The notes under the pieces: model-generated
Database searches by the model: none
Told to the model about the DNA's origin: nothing
The model's input: only the letters and a program-made list of their open reading frames with translations
Shown: positions 26,746 through 34,675 of the stretch, one piece after another
Layout of the letters: each line of letters begins with the position of its first letter
Position numbering within the stretch: the stretch's first letter is position 1
Made by a program: the position numbers and the translations under genes
Origin: an uncultured Lachnospiraceae bacterium
GTDB lineage: Bacteria; Bacillota; Clostridia; Lachnospirales; Lachnospiraceae
DNA length: 64,000 nt
NCBI GenBank assembly: GCA_910589195.1
Contig: CAJUTC010000005.1
Coordinates: 53,958 to 117,957 of the forward strand
Direction: 5' to 3'

Positions 26746-27028
26746 TTCTGTCCTTCCTTTCTTCTTTTTGTCACATCTATTGTTCTGTCCAGTTATATTT
26801 CACAAACCAAATCGGTCTATTTCTGATTGTCCGTCTTCTTTCTTGAACTACAAAACCTGTCACGCCTAAGGGACGCGTATTCGGTTTCATTCATGAATTT
26901 TACCATTAAGGCGGAAAAATATCCAGTATTTTTGTAAAACTTTATGTATTTTTCATTTTCTTCTTTTAAAATTTTGATAAATCTATTATGATAGTAGAAG
27001 AACAGATATTTTATTTTGGAAGGAGCTG

Positions 27029-28360
27029 TTGAAACCGTTGAAAAAGCCATTGAACCTTAACATTCAAGAGCCAAAGTCAGAAAACTATAAGGATCCTCAA
27101 GTTACCCGGAAGCAAAAATTTCTCTTTTTGGCATTAATTCCTACTTATTTTATTCTTGTGGGCTTGATTTTCCAAACCCCAAACCAAATCCTGTCCGGTA
27201 TCAAAACGATAATCGCAGAACCAGACTTTCTGATAACCGACTACTTTCTGATCGGCGGAGTCGGCGCTGCCTTCGCAAACGCCGGTCTTCTCACCTTGAT
27301 GAGTATTCTGATGATTTATATTCTGGATATGGACATGGACGGCCATACCATCACATCTTGCTGCCTTATGTTCGGCTTCTCTTTATTCGGGAAAAACCTG
27401 TTTAATATCTGGGCAATTCTTTCCGGAATCTTTTTGTACGCAAAATACCACAAAACTTCTGTCAGGCGGTATCTCTATATTGGTCTTTACGGAACCAGCC
27501 TTTCCCCGATCATTACCCAGGTCATGCAGATTCCCGGCCTTCCCATCGTGTTCCGTTTTATCTTGTGCATCGCTGTAGGAGTCTTAATCGGTTTTGTGCT
27601 GCCACCCCTGGCAACTCATGTCCATTTTGCCCATAAAGGCTACTCCCTCTATAATGTAGGCTTTGCCTCTGGCATTATCGCTACGGTAATCGTATCTCTT
27701 TTCAAATCCTTTGGCATCGAAACAGCGTCCCGCCTCATCTGGTCAACTGGGCAGAACGGGAGTTTTGCCGTGATTTTAGGCATTTTGTTTGGCGGCATGG
27801 TGTTATCCGGCCTGCTGTTTGGCCGGACGGAAGGCCTAAACAACTATTTTGCCCTATTAAAACACAGCGGTTTGGGCGTAGACTATTTGAAAGAATACGG
27901 CGGCCCTGCTACCATTATTAATATGGGCCTTAACGGCCTGTTCGCCACAGTCTTCGCAATCGCTGTAGGCGGCGATCTAAACGGCCCCACAATAGGCGGT
28001 ATTTTTACAATTGTGGGATTTAGCGCCACCGGCAAACATATCCGCAATATATTTCCCATCATGTTCGGCGTGTTTGTGGCAAGCCTGACAAAAGAATGGA
28101 ACATCTACGACCCTTCGCCCATGCTAGCCCTGCTCTTTTCCACTACCTTAGCTCCCATTGCCGGTGAATTTGGTGTTCTTGCCGGCCTAATAGCCGGATA
28201 TCTCCACTCTTCGGTGGCACTAAATGTGGGAATCGTTTATGGCGGAATGAACCTTTATAACAATGGCTTCGCCGGCGGAATCGTGGCCATCTTTATGGTT
28301 CCGGTAATCCAGTCTATCTTGGATCGCCGGGCAAAGGCCAGAGGCGGCCTTTCCCTATAA
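27029..28360 (+). CDS. DUF1576 multi-pass membrane protein
   Basis: Membrane protein of 443 residues with about ten to twelve hydrophobic segments, matching the DUF1576 family. It contains two related halves: MDGHTITSCCLMFGFSLFGK then NLFNIW (about 95-125), and LNGPTIGGIFTIVGFSATGK then HIRNIFPI (about 318-350), both G-x-TI-x7-GFS-x2-GK-x3-NI. This suggests an inverted or tandem repeat architecture like that of a transporter. Function unknown. The TTG at 27029 follows GGAAGGAGCTG; a TTG at 27038 is also possible. It is a single gene divergent from the 26455 gene. Confidence 0.85.
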   Translation: MKPLKKPLNLNIQEPKSENYKDPQVTRKQKFLFLALIPTYFILVGLIFQTPNQILSGIKTIIAEPDFLITDYFLIGGVGAAFANAGLLTLMSILMIYILDMDMDGHTITSCCLMFGFSLFGKNLFNIWAILSGIFLYAKYHKTSVRRYLYIGLYGTSLSPIITQVMQIPGLPIVFRFILCIAVGVLIGFVLPPLATHVHFAHKGYSLYNVGFASGIIATVIVSLFKSFGIETASRLIWSTGQNGSFAVILGILFGGMVLSGLLFGRTEGLNNYFALLKHSGLGVDYLKEYGGPATIINMGLNGLFATVFAIAVGGDLNGPTIGGIFTIVGFSATGKHIRNIFPIMFGVFVASLTKEWNIYDPSPMLALLFSTTLAPIAGEFGVLAGLIAGYLHSSVALNVGIVYGGMNLYNNGFAGGIVAIFMVPVIQSILDRRAKARGGLSL

Positions 28361-28386
28361 CCTTGTCTTTGCATAAAAACTTTGCC

Positions 28387-28500
28387 GTAAAAACTTGTAT
28401 ATCCCCGATAAACGGACACCTCCTGCCAGGCTGCTTATCCTAGTGTTCACATAAAAATCCTTGCACATCTCCGATTCCTTTGTGCCGCCAGGATCGCTTC
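28387..28500. repeat. Two imperfect direct repeats downstream of the DUF1576 gene
   Basis: Two units of about 50 bases (28387-28440 and 28451-28500) share the blocks TAAAAA, TTG, ATC-CCGAT and GCCAGG with a following GCTT in the same order. No coding potential was seen. Together with the hairpins next to them they fill the 312-base gap between the DUF1576 and MATE genes. Confidence 0.35.
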
Positions 28501-28536
28501 ATATAAAAGAATCCTGCTATGGACTGTTGTTAAATA

Positions 28537-28555
28537 GAAAATCCAAAGGATTTTC
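28537..28555. repeat. Small perfect hairpin in the DUF1576-MATE gap
   Basis: GAAAATCC, AAA, GGATTTTC: 8-base perfect arms with a 3-base loop. There is no T-run on either side. Confidence 0.4.
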
Positions 28556-28571
28556 CAATATAAGATCAAGC

Positions 28572-28612
28572 AGGGCTGTTCCAATCGCCATTGCCGCAAT
28601 TGAAACAGCCCT
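28572..28612. terminator. Hairpin terminator between convergent DUF1576 and MATE genes
   Basis: AGGGCTGTTCCAAT (28572-28585) pairs with ATTGAAACAGCCCT (28599-28612) with one mismatch. On the plus strand TTTCTCTC follows; on the minus strand the hairpin lies about 60 bases after the MATE stop. It probably serves both convergent transcripts, though the U-runs are weak. Confidence 0.6.
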
Positions 28613-28672
28613 TTCTCTCAATCTATCCTTTTTCATACGTTCGGAATCCTCTTGCGTTTCAATTCTCAAACG

Positions 28673-30028
28673 TTACCTGTCCTGTTGCACCTGCTCATTT
28701 TCCTTTTGCAGGCTTCCTCTTTGAATCTTCCAAAACCCCGCCAGATCCGCTAACAGCCATCCGATGGGAATGGCCCACCAGATTCCAAGCACACCGATAG
28801 CCGGAAAGGGCGACAGGCAATATGCCAAAGCCACCCGGGTTCCCAAAGAAATTACTGTCAAAACCAACGACATTTCCGGCTGGCCAATTCCCCTGAAATA
28901 TCCATACAGAAGGAACAAAATCCCAATCCCACAGTAAAAGGCTCCTTCGATCCGAAGGTAAGATACCCCAATCTGAATCAGTTCCCTCTCTTTTCCATCA
29001 ATAAATATCCGCAGCAGCCATGGAGCCAGTCCATATACCAGGGCAGATACTCCAACGCAAAAAAGCATCGATGCCAAAACTGCGCTTTTTATTCCCTCTT
29101 TCACCCGATCCTTCCGAGCTGCCCCATGGTTTTGAGATGTAAAGATAGAAAAAGCATTTCCAAACTCCTGAGCTGGCATATAGGCAAAGGAATCAATTTT
29201 TACTCCCGCCGCAAAGGCCGCCATTACTGCCGGTCCAAAGCTGTTCACCAGACCTTGAATCATTAAAATTCCAAAGTTCATTACCGACTGCTGGACGGAT
29301 GCCGCTGCCGAAAAGCGCAAAACTTCCCGGACAGCCCCTTTTTCCCAACACAGTTCCGTTCTTTTTGGCCTTAGCCCTGGTTCTTTTATCCAGGTATAAA
29401 TTCCAATACCAATGCCGGAAAATGCCTGGGCAATCACTGTTGCCTCTGCCGCCCCTTGAATTCCCCGCTTAAAATTAATTACAAACAGCAAATCCAGAAC
29501 AATATTCAAACAAGCCGCGCCGCCTAAAAACCACAGCGGCGTTACCGAATTTCCCACTGCCCGAAGCAAAAAGGCAAAATAATTATATAAAAATACAAAT
29601 ACAATGCCGGCAAAAATAACGGCCACGTACTCTTCCATCATAGCGAAAAGTTCAGCAGGCACACGGAGAAGATACAAGATCTGCCTCATTCCAGCATACG
29701 CGGACAAGTTCATCACTACCGCTGCCAGGCCAATCAGCACAAAAGCGATGGCCATGCTGTTTTTCATTCGCCTCTCATCTTTTCTTCCGAAATAAAAGGA
29801 ATACACGGATCCGCTTCCCATGCAAAGACCAATTAAAATGGAAGTTAAAAATGTCATCAATGTATAAGCGGAGCCTACCGCCGCCAAGGCATCCGGCCCT
29901 AAAAAACGGCCTACAATCAGCGTATCCGCAATATTATAGCACTGCTGAAGCAGATTGCCCAGTATCATAGGACCAGCAAACTTCAGCATCACCGTCATTA
30001 CATTTCCTTCTGTTAAATCTTTTTTCAT
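28673..30028 (-). CDS. MATE-family efflux transporter
   Basis: Twelve-segment Na+ or H+-coupled multidrug/toxin exporter of 451 residues. The start MKKDLTEGNVMTVMLKFAGP followed by MILGNLLQQCYNIADTLIVG is the typical DinF/NorM-branch N terminus, and the second half repeats the fold (AAASVQQSVMNFGILMIQG). The C-terminal charged tail (KIQRGSLQKENEQVQQDR) is short. Substrate unknown. It follows the diguanylate cyclase gene by 37 bases in the same direction and may share its promoter. Confidence 0.9.
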   Translation of the reverse strand: MKKDLTEGNVMTVMLKFAGPMILGNLLQQCYNIADTLIVGRFLGPDALAAVGSAYTLMTFLTSILIGLCMGSGSVYSFYFGRKDERRMKNSMAIAFVLIGLAAVVMNLSAYAGMRQILYLLRVPAELFAMMEEYVAVIFAGIVFVFLYNYFAFLLRAVGNSVTPLWFLGGAACLNIVLDLLFVINFKRGIQGAAEATVIAQAFSGIGIGIYTWIKEPGLRPKRTELCWEKGAVREVLRFSAAASVQQSVMNFGILMIQGLVNSFGPAVMAAFAAGVKIDSFAYMPAQEFGNAFSIFTSQNHGAARKDRVKEGIKSAVLASMLFCVGVSALVYGLAPWLLRIFIDGKERELIQIGVSYLRIEGAFYCGIGILFLLYGYFRGIGQPEMSLVLTVISLGTRVALAYCLSPFPAIGVLGIWWAIPIGWLLADLAGFWKIQRGSLQKENEQVQQDR

Positions 30029-30065
30029 ATTAAATTCAGGAAACCCTTTTTGATTCCCCAGCCTG

Positions 30066-31217
30066 TCATCGCACCTCCCGGTTACTGTGGAATTTCTTTT
30101 TATTCTGTCTTTTGCATATGTACATCTCAGTATCCGCCTTTTCCAAGACCTCTTCTAAAGCCATATTTCCATCTTCTTTATGAAGCTCAATAATCCCAAA
30201 GCTGAAGCTGGCCGGATAGGGTTTCTGGTTCCCATCTACCATCTGCTGTAACGCTTCCTGGATTTTTTCCGTTACCACTTCCTTATGGCAGCCAGGAAAA
30301 ACCAGGCAAAACTCATCTCCGCCTATCCTGGCAAATACATCTGTAGTACGGATCTTAGGCTTAATCGCGGCCACATAACTACGGATATACTCATCCCCCT
30401 CTAAATGGCCGAATCTGTCATTTACATACTTTAGCCCGTCCAGATCCATGTAGCACAACGTAACCTCCCGCTTCTCCTCCATAATCTCCGCCATATATTC
30501 CTCAAAATACCGTCGGTTCTCAATTCCGGTTCCCGGATCATGATAGGCCTTGCTGGCAAGCTGCCTGGCTTCCCTGGTTTCCTTCGTCACATCCATAATC
30601 ACATGGGCATAAGCCTTACGGCCCTGCCATTCCGTAAGGAATGATGTGATTTGGTAAAAATATCCATTCTTATCTTCCGCTTCCCAGATTGAATACGGAT
30701 CTTCACTACTCCAATTTAAAATATTCTGCTTAAATGACAGCTTGTGTCGGCAAATATCACAAATATCGCCTTCTACAAATTTCTCTACTTCCTCTAATTC
30801 TTTCTTATTACAGAACAGGATGTCTTTTTTCTCCACATCCACTACCAGAATCCACTCACTTCGCTTTCTTGTCAGCTCTGTCAGGAGATGATTATAAGCT
30901 TCTGTCACAGCTTCCTGATCCTGTTTATGGGTTGCTTCTTTTTTCAGAAGCTCCTCCCTCTCCCGAAGCTGATCCACCATGGTGTTAAAGGCATCTGAAA
31001 AGTTCCCAAAAAATGATGTATGCTGAGAAAGATCCCCTGACGCCACCTGCTCGGCCTGGCAGGTAAGCCGTTTTAAATCCGAATGAAGCTGTTTTAAACG
31101 TTCTCCAAATTTCTGGTATGGTTCATCCAATTGCAAGTGTTCCGGAAACTGGATCTGGGGATCCTGCAAAATGTTCTGTAAATACGCAAAAAGAATTTCA
31201 TAATTTCGATCTGACAT
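30066..31217 (-). CDS. Soluble diguanylate cyclase (HAMP-like/PAS-like/GGDEF)
   Basis: Predicted c-di-GMP synthase of 383 residues without a membrane segment. Residues 60-100 resemble a HAMP helix pair (EQVASGDLSQHTSFFGNFSD), followed by a coiled coil and a PAS-like sensor region (about 120-220) containing a CDICRHKL cysteine pair. The C-terminal domain has HDPGTGIENRRYFEEYM and the active-site ARIGGDEF with an RTTD inhibitory-site motif five residues before it, so product inhibition is likely. I chose ATG 31217, 3 bases after GAGGGAAT, over a TTG at 31229. The promoter is at 31321-31349. The 218-base leader holds a spurious open frame. Confidence 0.88.
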   Translation of the reverse strand: MSDRNYEILFAYLQNILQDPQIQFPEHLQLDEPYQKFGERLKQLHSDLKRLTCQAEQVASGDLSQHTSFFGNFSDAFNTMVDQLREREELLKKEATHKQDQEAVTEAYNHLLTELTRKRSEWILVVDVEKKDILFCNKKELEEVEKFVEGDICDICRHKLSFKQNILNWSSEDPYSIWEAEDKNGYFYQITSFLTEWQGRKAYAHVIMDVTKETREARQLASKAYHDPGTGIENRRYFEEYMAEIMEEKREVTLCYMDLDGLKYVNDRFGHLEGDEYIRSYVAAIKPKIRTTDVFARIGGDEFCLVFPGCHKEVVTEKIQEALQQMVDGNQKPYPASFSFGIIELHKEDGNMALEEVLEKADTEMYICKRQNKKKFHSNREVR

Positions 31218-31320
31218 ATATTCCCTCAACTATTCGTACAGAAGGCAGCCAGTACAATTCCTGGCCTCTTTCCTGTACTCTTTCCCTTTAAGAACTACAA
31301 GCGCAAATATAACCCTATAA

Positions 31321-31349
31321 ATCATATCATATCTATCGGAATATATCAA
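31321..31349 (-). promoter_or_regulatory. Predicted promoter of the diguanylate cyclase gene
   Basis: Minus-strand TTGATA (31349-31344), 17 bases, TATGAT (31326-31321). The start site would be about 100 bases upstream of the ATG at 31217. Confidence 0.7.
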
Positions 31350-31435
31350 ATAAAAATAATCTATTTTTCCAAATTTTGTTGTTCCCATACTATTCTGTCT
31401 ATTGTAATCGGTTTCAATCTTTTCCATATGTTGGA

Positions 31436-32521
31436 TTAATCCTGATATGGGATATCCACCGTAAATTTTAGGGACATCGTTACAGCAAACGACGTTGCAA
31501 ACCCAATCAAGCAGCTAACCACATATAAGCCAAATCCCTTTCCATAAAAAACCGGAAGAGCGGCAAGGCTGGGAAATGCAAAAGCCATGGCCTTTGCGCC
31601 GGAAATTCCGGCCAGGATGCCGCCGATTCCGCCGCCAACACAGACTGCGGCCATCGGCTTTTTCCTTGGAAGGTTCACCCCAAACATTGCTGGCTCTGTG
31701 ATTCCAAATAGCGCAGATAAAGCCGCTGAGGCACAGATGGTCTGAAAGGCTTTATCTTTGCTTTTTATCATCACAGCTAGCGCTGCCCCGGACTGGGCAA
31801 AAACCGCTGGCCCCATAAGGGCAAGCACCGTATCCTGTCCGCTCACCATAATATTATTCATCCCAATCAAGATAAAGCTCCAGTGGAATCCAAACACAAC
31901 CATAGGCTGTATCACGGCTCCCAAACAGAAACCGGCAATAGCCGGCGACAGACCATAGACAAACCCATAGCCAATAGCAAGCACATCCCCCACCATAGCG
32001 CCAAAGGGGCCAAATAAAAATAAGGTAGTAAACCCAACTACCAAAATAGACAAAAGCGGGGTTAGAAAGTCTTTTACAAGATCCGGAAGCACATGTTCCA
32101 GCAGCCTTTCTACAAAGTACAGCATCCCCGCGGCAAGAATCATCGGAATTACACTCGAATGATAGGTAACCCCCTTCAGCGGAAATCCCAGAAAACGCAG
32201 AGTTTCCCCCGCTTCCAGGGGCGTTGTAAGGGAAGGGTACAATAAAATGCCTGCAATCACAACAGCAGTAAACGGATTTGACCCAAATTTCCTGGCTGCC
32301 GTAAATGCCAGTATCATGGGCAAAAAATAAAACAGACTGTCACCCATAGCATTTAAGACCAAATACGTTTCGCTTTCTGCGGAAAGGACTGCTGCAGCGC
32401 TCAAGACCGCAAGAACCCCCTTTAAAATGCCCGCCGCGCTTAAAAGATTCACGATTGGAAGGAAAATCCCTGATATTCCATCAATTATCACATTCACCGC
32501 TGATTTTTTCTTCTCTGCCAT
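31436..32521 (-). CDS. Orphan PTS EIIC permease (glucose/beta-glucoside superfamily)
   Basis: Membrane permease domain of a phosphotransferase system, 361 residues and about ten hydrophobic segments. The EIIC landmarks are DGISGIFLPIVNLLSAAGIL at the N terminus, PMILAFTAARKFGSNPF and LFGITEPAMFGVNLP; the GITEP motif binds sugar. Neither an EIIB nor an EIIA domain is attached or encoded nearby, so it must borrow them. I chose ATG 32521 (MAEKKKSAVNV) with GGGAG 9 bases upstream; it overlaps the 3' end of the methyltransferase gene by 41 bases, so translation is probably coupled. Sugar unknown. Confidence 0.85.
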   Translation of the reverse strand: MAEKKKSAVNVIIDGISGIFLPIVNLLSAAGILKGVLAVLSAAAVLSAESETYLVLNAMGDSLFYFLPMILAFTAARKFGSNPFTAVVIAGILLYPSLTTPLEAGETLRFLGFPLKGVTYHSSVIPMILAAGMLYFVERLLEHVLPDLVKDFLTPLLSILVVGFTTLFLFGPFGAMVGDVLAIGYGFVYGLSPAIAGFCLGAVIQPMVVFGFHWSFILIGMNNIMVSGQDTVLALMGPAVFAQSGAALAVMIKSKDKAFQTICASAALSALFGITEPAMFGVNLPRKKPMAAVCVGGGIGGILAGISGAKAMAFAFPSLAALPVFYGKGFGLYVVSCLIGFATSFAVTMSLKFTVDIPYQD

Positions 32522-33947
32522 AACTGTTTTCTCCCTTGGAAAGCAACACCACTGTTTCAATCCCCGAGGTTCCCGGGAACAGATCCACCGCGCACGCCTT
32601 TCTTAACTTGTATCCTCCCTCCTTCAGCAACACCAAATCATGCACCAGGCTGGTTGGCTTACAGGATACATATACCATCCGTCCCACCCCGAATCGGATT
32701 ATTTTCGGCATGGCTTTGGGGTGAATCCCATCCCTTGGAGGATCCAGCACAATTAAATCCGGCTTATCCTCCAGCTCATCCATCACCTTCAGCACATCGC
32801 CAGCCAGAAAACTACAGTTATCCAATCGGTTGGTTACGCTGTTTTCCCTGGCCGCTTCCACTGCTTCCGGCACAATCTCCACCCCAACCACCTTAGCAGC
32901 GACAGGAGCCAATACCTGGGCAATGGTTCCCGTTCCGCTGTATAAGTCAAATACTACTTTATCCTTTGTGTCACCAATATAATCCCGGACGATCTGATAC
33001 AGAACCTCTGCCCCAAGGGAATTGGTCTGAAAAAAGGAAAAGGGGGTAATCCGAAAACGGAGTCCCAGCAAATCCTCGTAGAAGAAATCCTGCCCCATAA
33101 GGATTTCTGTGCTGTCATTGTGCACCACGTCTGCCAGGCTGTCATTTTTTGTATGGAGGATTCCCCTTAAGGTTCCCTCTAGTGGAAGGTTCTTAAGACT
33201 GTCCCTCCATCCATTCAGCAGCTTCTCTTCCTCCTGCCTGCAAATCTCCTCTTGGCCTTCTACTCCCTCTCCCAAAATCCAGTCCAGCCTGGTAGTTGTT
33301 ACTAAATCTACTAAAATTTCCCCGGTCTTCACTCCCCTGCGCACTAAAAGATGGCGCAGATAACCTACATGACGGAGTTTTTGATAAAACGGCACCTGCT
33401 GCGCGGCGAAATAATCTCTTGTAGCTGTAAGAATCTGGCAAAAATCCGGATGGACAATCTGGCAGCTTTCTGTGGTGACAATATCATAAAAACTGCCTCT
33501 CCTGTGCATCCCCAACGCAAGCGGGCCTCCTTTTACCTCATCTCCAAAAGAAAATTCCATCTTATTCCGGTAACCGGCTGATATGGGGCTTGGTTTTAAC
33601 CCCTGCCACTCATAACTTCCATCTGGACATACGCTATCCAAAAGCCCCTTCACCTGCCTTTCCTTCAGCTTTAATTGCTGTTCATAGGGCAAGCTTTGGT
33701 AGATGCAGCCTCCGCAATGAGTAAAATGCGGGCAAACCCCTTCTGTTAATTCCCCTGGCGCCTTTTTCAGCAGTTCCAAAACCATTCCTTCACTTTTTCC
33801 TTTTCGCTTTTTCGTTACAATCCCACGCACCCTCTGTCCAGGAATGGCATTTTTAATTACAATCCGCTCCCCTTCTACCATTATGATCCCCTTGTTGGGA
33901 AATTCTACCGTTTCGATAATGCCTTCAAACTGATCGCCTTTTTTCAT
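32481..33947 (-). CDS. 23S rRNA (uracil-C5) methyltransferase, RlmD/RlmCD/TrmA family
   Basis: SAM-dependent m5U methyltransferase of 488 residues. The N-terminal TRAM domain (about 1-60) is followed by a cluster-type motif CPHFTHCGGCIYQ (with a further cysteine upstream), which in RlmD holds a [4Fe-4S] cluster. The SAM site is VVFDLYSGTGTIAQVLA and the C-terminal catalytic segment is IVLDPPRDGIHPKAM, then YVSCKPTSLVHDL with the catalytic cysteine. The likely target is U747 and/or U1939 of 23S rRNA, by family. It overlaps the EIIC gene. Confidence 0.93.
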   Translation of the reverse strand: MKKGDQFEGIIETVEFPNKGIIMVEGERIVIKNAIPGQRVRGIVTKKRKGKSEGMVLELLKKAPGELTEGVCPHFTHCGGCIYQSLPYEQQLKLKERQVKGLLDSVCPDGSYEWQGLKPSPISAGYRNKMEFSFGDEVKGGPLALGMHRRGSFYDIVTTESCQIVHPDFCQILTATRDYFAAQQVPFYQKLRHVGYLRHLLVRRGVKTGEILVDLVTTTRLDWILGEGVEGQEEICRQEEEKLLNGWRDSLKNLPLEGTLRGILHTKNDSLADVVHNDSTEILMGQDFFYEDLLGLRFRITPFSFFQTNSLGAEVLYQIVRDYIGDTKDKVVFDLYSGTGTIAQVLAPVAAKVVGVEIVPEAVEAARENSVTNRLDNCSFLAGDVLKVMDELEDKPDLIVLDPPRDGIHPKAMPKIIRFGVGRMVYVSCKPTSLVHDLVLLKEGGYKLRKACAVDLFPGTSGIETVVLLSKGENSYGREEKISGECDN

Positions 33948-34144
33948 AATTTATATTAACTCCTGTTTTATCTGGATTTTATTTTCATCCTGCTGCTTGC
34001 CTCAATGGCTTTTCCGCATGATTAGCATCCGGCCATCCGGGCTTTTAATCGGCACATCTTCGAATGGACATATCTATGGAACATGTAACAACGTTTCGTT
34101 TTCTGACATTTCCCGCACCGATTTTTGCAGCCCCAACATACAAA

Positions 34145-34168
34145 TATGCCTCTGTTTCCAGAGGCATA
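34145..34168 (-). terminator. Intrinsic terminator after the acidic-tailed protein gene
   Basis: On the minus strand TATGCCTCTG, a GAAA tetraloop and CAGAGGCATA form a perfect 10-bp hairpin, followed by TTTGTATGTT. It begins 16 bases after the stop codon. Confidence 0.75.
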
Positions 34169-34183
34169 CAAACTCATCTACCA

Positions 34184-34516
34184 CTATTCTTCCGGCTTCT
34201 CTTCTTCTTTCTCTTCCTTTACTGCTTTTTCTTCCGGCTTTTCCTCATCTTCAAAAAAATCATCATCAAAGTCGTCTTCAAAATCGTCTTCAAAGTCCTC
34301 CAGATAATCCGGGGTGAAGAAACGATATACGCCATAGGCAATCGCTGCTACCGCCGCTACCACACCGATAATGGCCAAAATCCACAGAATGCAATTCTTC
34401 TGCTTCTCTTCTTCTTCTTTTCTGTGTAAGAAATCATTTAATCTGGTAGAGTTCATAATCTCCTCCACCCGATCCCTGGCCTCTCTGCCCATTGCGTCAA
34501 ACCGGTTCATGCTCAT
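34184..34516 (-). CDS. Small membrane protein with strongly acidic C-terminal tail
   Basis: Not assigned to a named family. Protein of 110 residues: a charged N-terminal helix (about 1-40, MNRFDAMGREARDRVEEIMN), one membrane segment (about 43-66, ILWILAIIGVVAAVAAIAYG) and a highly acidic tail in which EDDFEDDFDDDFFED gives way to a Lys/Glu-rich end. There is no signal peptide, so the topology is uncertain. The ribosome site AAAGGA is 11 bases before ATG 34516. It is transcribed alone, with its own terminator, between pcrA and the rRNA methyltransferase. Confidence 0.75.
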   Translation of the reverse strand: MSMNRFDAMGREARDRVEEIMNSTRLNDFLHRKEEEEKQKNCILWILAIIGVVAAVAAIAYGVYRFFTPDYLEDFEDDFEDDFDDDFFEDEEKPEEKAVKEEKEEEKPEE

Positions 34517-34675
34517 AAATTACACGTCCTTTCTGCTTTCTTTCGCGCTATCATTCCGCTTAAAGTAAGTATACCATTTTTTCTTCTATTTTACTATCCT
34601 AAATTTCGGAAATATGCGATTTTTTTCTGCTACGTTTCATAAGATTGTTCCTCTGCCTTGTTATTGCCTGATGGC

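Noticed and set aside
28461..28724. 87-residue plus-strand open frame after the DUF1576 gene
   Set aside because: Runs through repeats, a terminator and into the opposing MATE gene; no ribosome site.
31230..31427. 65-residue open frame upstream of the diguanylate cyclase gene
   Set aside because: It lacks a ribosome site and contains the predicted promoter of the next gene; the protein has no recognisable features.
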